This document shows positions 8,413-11,354 of a DNA stretch of 11,354 nucleotides, in pieces (the first letter of the stretch is position 1; each line of letters starts with the position of its first letter). The translations under genes and the position numbers were made by a program. Under the pieces are notes generated by a model. It was not told the origin of the DNA. It did no database searches and saw only the letters and a list, made by a program, of their open reading frames with translations. This DNA is from Rickettsia typhi (lineage in GTDB: Bacteria > Pseudomonadota > Alphaproteobacteria > Rickettsiales > Rickettsiaceae): NCBI GenBank assembly GCA_945878545.1, contig CAMCTQ010000027.1, positions 1 to 11,354 on the forward strand. Direction: 5' to 3'.

Positions 8413-8506
8413 TTTGACCAAAATTACCTAATGCATTATGAAAAGATTAATTAATCAAAATATAAGCCGGTTATCGGGTGATACCGCCATCGTAATTGAT
8501 ATTATG

Positions 8507-8535
8507 TTGACATAGGGTTTAAAAAGAGTTATAGT
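8507..8535 (+). promoter_or_regulatory. Near-consensus sigma-70 promoter of csp
   Basis: A perfect -35 TTGACA (8507-8512), a 17-bp spacer and TATAGT (8530-8535, five of six) make this the best promoter in the window. The implied start near 8542 gives an untranslated leader of about 110 nt before the cold shock gene. Between the kinase stop and this promoter, ACCGGCT (8404-8410) and AGCCGGT (8465-8471) form a distant 7-bp inverted repeat, but I see no classical terminator. Confidence 0.75.
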
Positions 8536-8541
8536 CGTACT

Positions 8542-8652
8542 CGGAGTTTATCATTGTTTACGGTATAGTTTCAGTCTATAGAAATTCTATTGATTAAAGC
8601 TGAATGTAAGATTTTAAACCAGTTTTTAACAATTTAATTCGAAGATTAAGCT
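8542..8652 (+). promoter_or_regulatory. Long 5' leader of the cold shock gene
   Basis: About 110 nt lie between the predicted start and the csp ATG. TTCAG (8570-8574) can pair with CTGAA (8600-8604), enclosing an ATAG/CTAT hairpin (8578-8581 with 8587-8590). A GAAG at 8641-8644, 8 nt before the ATG, can serve as ribosome binding site. In other bacteria cold shock mRNAs often have long structured leaders that act in temperature control; that role here is inferred. No match to the E. coli cold box was seen. Confidence 0.4.
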
Positions 8653-8850
8653 ATGAAAGGTAAAGTCAAATGGTTCAACCCTACGAAGGGTTATGGTTTC
8701 ATTGAATCAGCAGAAAATAAAAAAGACGTTTTTGTTCACATATCAGCGGTACAAGATGCTGGGCTAAAAACTCTAGACGAAGGTCAAGACGTAAGGTTTG
8801 ACTTAGAAGAAAAAGGCGGAAAAATCTCTGCTGTAAATCTTCAAGTATAA
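8653..8850 (+). CDS. Cold shock domain protein (CspA family)
   Basis: This is a 65-residue single cold shock domain, the usual CspA size. It binds single-stranded RNA and DNA and acts as an RNA chaperone in the cytoplasm. The start [17 protein letters not shown] contains RNP1 (KGYGFI, 12-17), and VFVHI (26-30) is RNP2. The exposed aromatics Trp7, Phe8, Tyr14, Phe16, Phe27 and His29 that stack on bases are present. The C terminus ([20 protein letters not shown]) is typical. It has its own strong promoter and long leader, and the next gene is a DEAD-box helicase, another class of RNA-remodelling protein often linked to cold adaptation. Whether it is cold-induced or constitutive cannot be told. 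Confidence 0.95.
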   Translation: MKGKVKWFNPTKGYGFIESAENKKDVFVHISAVQDAGLKTLDEGQDVRFDLEEKGGKISAVNLQV

Positions 8851-8860
8851 ATATCGACGT

Positions 8861-8946
8861 TAAAGAAAAAGTCATCTTTAGTATGATATTCGTGAGTCTA
8901 TAAAAAGACCAGCCGGAGACACTTTCATAATTTGTCTAAATCATAC
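8861..8946 (+). other. Possible structured 3' region of the csp transcript (hairpin plus three-way junction)
   Basis: TAAAGA/TCTTTA (8861-8866 with 8875-8880) forms a first stem. GTATGAT (8881-8887) and ATCATAC (8940-8946), a perfect 7-bp pair, can close a junction. Inside it are two short stems: GTCT/AGAC (8896-8899 with 8906-8909) and AGAC/GTCT (8917-8920 with 8934-8937). The inner stems are short and could arise by chance in AT-rich DNA. Confidence 0.3.
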
Positions 8947-8954
8947 CGAACTTA

Positions 8955-9005
8955 CAAGCGAAATCCATTTATAATACTGATATTAAAAACTATGGAGTTC
9001 GCTTG
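8955..9005. repeat. Strong 14-bp inverted repeat (hairpin) in the csp-helicase spacer
   Basis: The arm 8955-8968 (CAAGCGAAATCCAT) and the arm 8992-9005 (ATGGAGTTCGCTTG) are complementary at 13 of 14 positions around a 23-nt loop. A competing pairing, CGAACT (8947-8952) with AGTTCG (8996-9001), uses the same right arm. No T-run follows on either strand, so a plain terminator is unlikely. It could be a structured RNA or a palindromic repeat element like those known in Rickettsia genomes. Confidence 0.55.
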
Positions 9006-9062
9006 AGGATCTTATACCAAATCCCAGTCAAATAAATTAAGGGGATTTTATACCAGGTCCCT
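9005..9062. repeat. Imperfect 22-bp direct repeat plus palindrome
   Basis: Copy one, 9005-9026, and copy two, 9041-9062, share 17 of 22 bases around a common core, TTATACCA, with a 36-bp period. The second copy runs into CCAGGTCCCTGG (9053-9064), a 5-bp inverted repeat with a 2-bp centre. Read on the minus strand, each copy holds TGGTATAA, but neither has a good -35 partner. Confidence 0.45.
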
Positions 9063-9138
9063 GGATTATTTTGGATAATTAAATTTCAGAATTACTAATT
9101 GTACGTCCTATAGGTTTAGGGGTAAACGTCAAGTTGAT

Positions 9139-9156
9139 TCTGATAAGTTTATCAGA
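9139..9156. repeat. 18-bp palindrome, operator- or hairpin-like
   Basis: TCTGATAA (9139-9146) and TTATCAGA (9149-9156) are perfect inverted repeats separated by 2 bp. The symmetry and size suit a site for a dimeric DNA-binding protein. The 2-nt centre is too tight for the innermost pairs to form in RNA, but a shorter stem is possible. No promoter overlaps it convincingly. Confidence 0.45.
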
Positions 9157-9391
9157 TCAGTTGAGTTCTATCTGTATGTTGCTTTAAGTTGGATTTTTAG
9201 ATATTAATGACGCGAAGAAGTGTGCGTGTATTGAGTAGTTATGTAAACGATTAGTAGTTATTTAATTAATTCAAACCTAAAAATGCAGATCTTCAGTCTA
9301 TAAGCTCATGATACCAACTTTGTTAACAGTGCCATAGTTAAATTTAAAACATTTAAGTTGTGTTAGTTACATGGCGACGTACTTGTGTATG

Positions 9392-9565
9392 TAAGTTTAC
9401 TAATACAAACTTAACTAAAATAATTTGTAAGAGCTTATACAAAAAGCTCATATGAGTAATGCCGAACTTGCGGCATCTAAAAAATTGAGACTTCCAAGGT
9501 TAGTAGAAGTCTAAAAACTTGACCATTTCTAGATAAGATTTAATTTTAATTCTTAGAGCGGTCAA
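9392..9565 (+). other. Chain of hairpins upstream of the helicase gene (possible structured leader)
   Basis: Five inverted repeats occur in about 175 bp just before the helicase gene. They are TAAGTTT/AAACTTA (9392-9398, 9407-9413), GAGCTT/AAGCTC (9431-9436, 9444-9449), ATGCCG/CGGCAT with loop AACTTG (9459-9464, 9471-9476), AGACTTC/GAAGTCT (9488-9494, 9506-9512) and TTGACC/GGTCAA (9519-9524, 9560-9565). The third is the most GC-rich. None is followed by a T-run. They may form the 5' leader of the helicase mRNA. Against this, a TATAAT at 9577-9582 could start a much shorter transcript. Confidence 0.4.
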
Positions 9566-9596
9566 AAATTTTAATATATAATTTGAGTAAAACTCT

Positions 9597-10871
9597 ATGA
9601 ATTTTAATGAAATGAACTTACCAAGCGAGATAGTAAATAATCTAACGCGCATGGGAATTTTAATACCAACAGAAATACAAAAAAAATCTATTCCAACTGC
9701 AATACAAGGAACAGATATATTAGCTTCCAGTCAAACGGGGTCTGGAAAAACGCTTGCATATTTATTGCCAGCGATTACAAAAATTTTACAGGAAAAGGCA
9801 AAAATATTAATCCTTGCTCCTACACGGGAATTAGCGGTACAAGTTTGTGCAGCGCTTGACAAAACTACTGGCAAAGTGAAAATCTCAGGAACAGCGGTTA
9901 TTGGTGGAGAGCCTTTTGGTAAACAAGTGTCAAGGCTTATGTCTAAGCCAGATGTAATAGTTGCTACGCCTGGTAGATTAATTGATCATCTAACTCGAGG
10001 AACTGTTAGCCTTGCTGAATTTAACTATTTGGTTTTAGATGAAATGGATAGAATGCTTGATATGGGCATGAAAGAGCAAATTGATGAAATAAACAAGCAT
10101 TTACCGGCTAAACGTCAAGTTCTGATGTTTTCTGCCACAATGCCAAATCATATAGTTGAGGCGTCTCGTAAATATTTAAACAATCCTCATAAAATTACCA
10201 TAGGAAAAGCAAATGAAGCTGCTCCTGAGATAGATCAACAATTTATTGATGTTAAAGAAGAGTTAAAATATACAGAACTTGATAATCAGTTAAATTCAAA
10301 AGATGGCACGGCGATTGTTTTTGTTAAGACAAAGAGGGGTGCAGATAAACTTGCTAGAAATTTAAAAAATAATGGTCATAAGGCTGAAGCTATCCATGGT
10401 GATTTAAACCAAAGTAGAAGAACAAGAGTACTTGATGCTTTTCGAAAAGGGAAAACTCGTATTTTGATAGCTACAGATGTGGCGGCTAGAGGACTTGATG
10501 TTGATCATATAAAATACGTATTTAATTATGATTTACCTTCATGTCCTGAAGATTATCTACATCGCATAGGTAGAACTGGCAGGGCTGGTGCTAAAGGTTT
10601 AGCAATATCATTTGTATCTGGAGCAGATATTGTTCGTAAAAAAGCTATTGAGAGATTAATAAACAAAGGCGAATCTACCAGAGAAGTTTTTAAATCTTCT
10701 CCAAGGGGTCAACGAAGCGGTGGTGATAGAAAGCAGTTTGATGGTGCAAGATCTGGTTTTAATAGAAATCAAGATGGGAAGAGGAGTGATAGATCATCTG
10801 ACAAGAAATCTGATTCAAGAGTTTCTTTCTTTAAGAAAAAGAAGAAATCAGGGCAAAAGAGAGCTGCCTAA
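9597..10871 (+). CDS. rhlE: ATP-dependent DEAD-box RNA helicase, RhlE type
   Basis: This is a 424-residue superfamily 2 helicase that unwinds short RNA duplexes, probably in ribosome assembly or mRNA decay. All motifs are in order: Q motif (GILIPTEIQ, Gln28), motif I SSQTGSGKT (44-52), Ia PTRELA (75-80), Ib TPGR (124-127), II DEMD (148-151), III SAT (179-181), IV VFVKTK (241-246), V ATDVAARGLDV (292-302) and VI HRIGRTGR (322-329). Motif II reads DEMD rather than DEAD; the catalytic Asp-Glu pair is kept. Residues from about 362 on are a disordered Arg/Lys/Ser/Gly-rich tail ending in poly-Lys, suited to RNA binding. The start at 9597 (MNFNEMNLPSEIV) matches the family N terminus. Only a GAG is present as a possible ribosome binding site. 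RhlE is favoured over DeaD or SrmB from its length and short tail, not firmly. Confidence 0.93.
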   Translation: MNFNEMNLPSEIVNNLTRMGILIPTEIQKKSIPTAIQGTDILASSQTGSGKTLAYLLPAITKILQEKAKILILAPTRELAVQVCAALDKTTGKVKISGTAVIGGEPFGKQVSRLMSKPDVIVATPGRLIDHLTRGTVSLAEFNYLVLDEMDRMLDMGMKEQIDEINKHLPAKRQVLMFSATMPNHIVEASRKYLNNPHKITIGKANEAAPEIDQQFIDVKEELKYTELDNQLNSKDGTAIVFVKTKRGADKLARNLKNNGHKAEAIHGDLNQSRRTRVLDAFRKGKTRILIATDVAARGLDVDHIKYVFNYDLPSCPEDYLHRIGRTGRAGAKGLAISFVSGADIVRKKAIERLINKGESTREVFKSSPRGQRSGGDRKQFDGARSGFNRNQDGKRSDRSSDKKSDSRVSFFKKKKKSGQKRAA

Positions 10872-10876
10872 ATTAT

Positions 10877-10904
10877 TTGCTTGAATATAGGGAAGAACTA
10901 TTAT
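10877..10904 (+). promoter_or_regulatory. Possible promoter for the rimP operon
   Basis: TTGCTT (10877-10882), a 16-bp gap and TATTAT (10899-10904, five of six to TATAAT) lie between the helicase stop and the terminator hairpin. If used, transcripts for rimP would start near 10911 and include the hairpin in their leader. Confidence 0.3.
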
Positions 10905-10936
10905 ACAATTCGAAGATTAGATAATGGTATTATTTG

Positions 10937-10962
10937 AGGTGGGCTTTTTGCTCACCTTTTTT
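10937..10962 (+). terminator. Intrinsic terminator after rhlE / attenuator-like hairpin before rimP
   Basis: AGGTGGGC (10937-10944) pairs with GCTCACCT (10950-10957), 8 bp with one G-U, around a TTTTT loop. A T-run follows (10957-10962), the classic Rho-independent layout. It lies 65 nt past the helicase stop and 22 nt before the rimP ATG. It either ends rhlE transcription or works as an attenuator in the rimP leader. Confidence 0.85.
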
Positions 10963-10984
10963 GTTATAAACATATTACATTTAG

Positions 10985-11354
10985 ATGGAAGAAAAAATTG
11001 CAGCGCTAATAGAGACGGCCATTAATGATCTGGGATTAGATCTTGTAAAGCTTACTTTTCAAGGTGGGAGTAGAAAAATTCTTGAGGTCCATATTGACCG
11101 CAAGGATGGTAATAAAGTGCAGGTGAAAGACTGCAGAGATGTAAGTAGAAATATTTCTGCTATTCTAGATGTTGAAGACATAATAAAAGATAAATATTTT
11201 CTTGAAGTTTCTTCAGCTGGAGTTGAGAGACCACTAGTTAAATTAGAAGATTTTGAGCGTTTTACAGGGAAAGAAATTAAATTAAAATTAAAAGAGCCTC
11301 ATAATGGTAAAATTAGTTTTAAAGGCAAATTAATTGAAGTAAAAGGCAGAGATA
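10985..11354 (+). CDS. rimP: Ribosome maturation factor RimP, 3' truncated by window edge
   Basis: RimP is a cytoplasmic factor for maturation of the 30S subunit. From the ATG at 10985, 123 complete codons are present and the frame stays open to the window end, so the last part of the roughly 150-residue protein is missing. It has the family layout: an N-terminal domain with IAALIETAINDLGLDLVKL, then LEVHIDRKDG (33-42), KDCRDVSRNISAILD (48-62), and the signature FLEVSSAGVERPL (72-84, usually LEVSSPGLDRPL). The C-terminal SH3-like domain starts with FERFTGKEIKLKLK. An in-frame TAG directly before the ATG excludes a longer upstream start. No clear Shine-Dalgarno is present. In most bacteria nusA and infB follow. 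Confidence 0.95.
   Translation, partial: MEEKIAALIETAINDLGLDLVKLTFQGGSRKILEVHIDRKDGNKVQVKDCRDVSRNISAILDVEDIIKDKYFLEVSSAGVERPLVKLEDFERFTGKEIKLKLKEPHNGKISFKGKLIEVKGRD

Larger units (their letters stand above)
8851..9596. other. 746-bp non-coding spacer between csp and the helicase gene, rich in inverted repeats
   Basis: No open frame of useful length, no tRNA and no recognisable remnant of a gene was found on either strand. I looked for tmRNA, SRP RNA and RNase P RNA landmarks and saw none. It contains several perfect or near-perfect inverted repeats and one imperfect direct repeat, listed separately. The middle part, about 9160-9330, shows little beyond AT-rich sequence and a TGTTAACA palindrome (9320-9327). 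GCCAT (9331-9335) can pair at distance with ATGGC (9371-9375). Confidence 0.7.

Noticed and set aside
9005..9062. CRISPR-like array from the two TTATACCA-containing repeats
   Set aside because: There are only two copies, with 17 of 22 matching bases and a 14-bp gap. No further units and no cas genes are present.
9519..9546. Promoter TTGACC with a -10 near 9541 for the helicase gene
   Set aside because: The -10 candidate TAATTT matches only three of six at 16-bp spacing. The TTGACC is better explained as one arm of an inverted repeat with 9560-9565.
8851..9596. A decayed gene or known structural RNA in the csp-helicase spacer
   Set aside because: Stops are dense in all frames and no family motif shows. 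Landmarks of tmRNA, SRP RNA and RNase P RNA were not seen. 6S RNA cannot be excluded by eye but has no positive support.

Overview
The window is a stretch of an AT-rich bacterial chromosome, best explained as an alphaproteobacterium of the Rickettsiales. It keeps lipopolysaccharide synthesis genes, so it resembles Rickettsia and related endosymbionts more than Anaplasma, Ehrlichia or Orientia, which lack them. The evidence is the strong A/T bias, the near absence of good Shine-Dalgarno sites, and protein features I recall from Rickettsia, such as TrmD carrying [12 protein letters not shown] and the wording of WaaA, LpxK and L19. The genus cannot be fixed by eye.

Layout. Positions 1-783 hold the 3' end of the housekeeping sigma factor gene rpoD. 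Positions 881-4002 hold a tightly overlapping three-gene unit, waaA-lpxK-lpxL, which carries out the late lipid A/Kdo steps: lipid A 4'-kinase, Kdo transferase and late acyltransferase. It ends at a long hairpin (about 4006-4053) shared with the convergent trmD-rplS unit on the minus strand (5262 down to 4101). A minus-strand promoter precedes trmD. A plus-strand tRNA-Pro(UGG) with encoded CCA lies at 5409-5485.

Positions 5632-8412 encode a 926-residue membrane sensor in which a complete sodium:solute symporter-like domain is fused through further membrane helices and a coiled coil to a histidine kinase core. No response regulator is nearby. A near-consensus promoter (TTGACA-17-TATAGT), a leader of about 110 nt and a 65-residue cold shock protein follow. 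A non-coding stretch of about 750 bp comes next. It is unusually rich in inverted repeats and holds one imperfect direct repeat. It leads to an RhlE-type DEAD-box RNA helicase, whose box reads DEMD. After a clear intrinsic terminator/attenuator, rimP begins and runs off the window; it is normally the first gene of the rimP-nusA-infB operon.

Most genes are conserved core genes. The theme is envelope building (waaA, lpxK, lpxL), translation and ribosome maturation (rplS, trmD, tRNA-Pro, rimP), and RNA chaperoning (csp, rhlE). The least ordinary parts are the symporter-kinase fusion and the structured csp-rhlE spacer. I see no CRISPR array, transposase gene, prophage gene or clearly undescribed multi-gene system.
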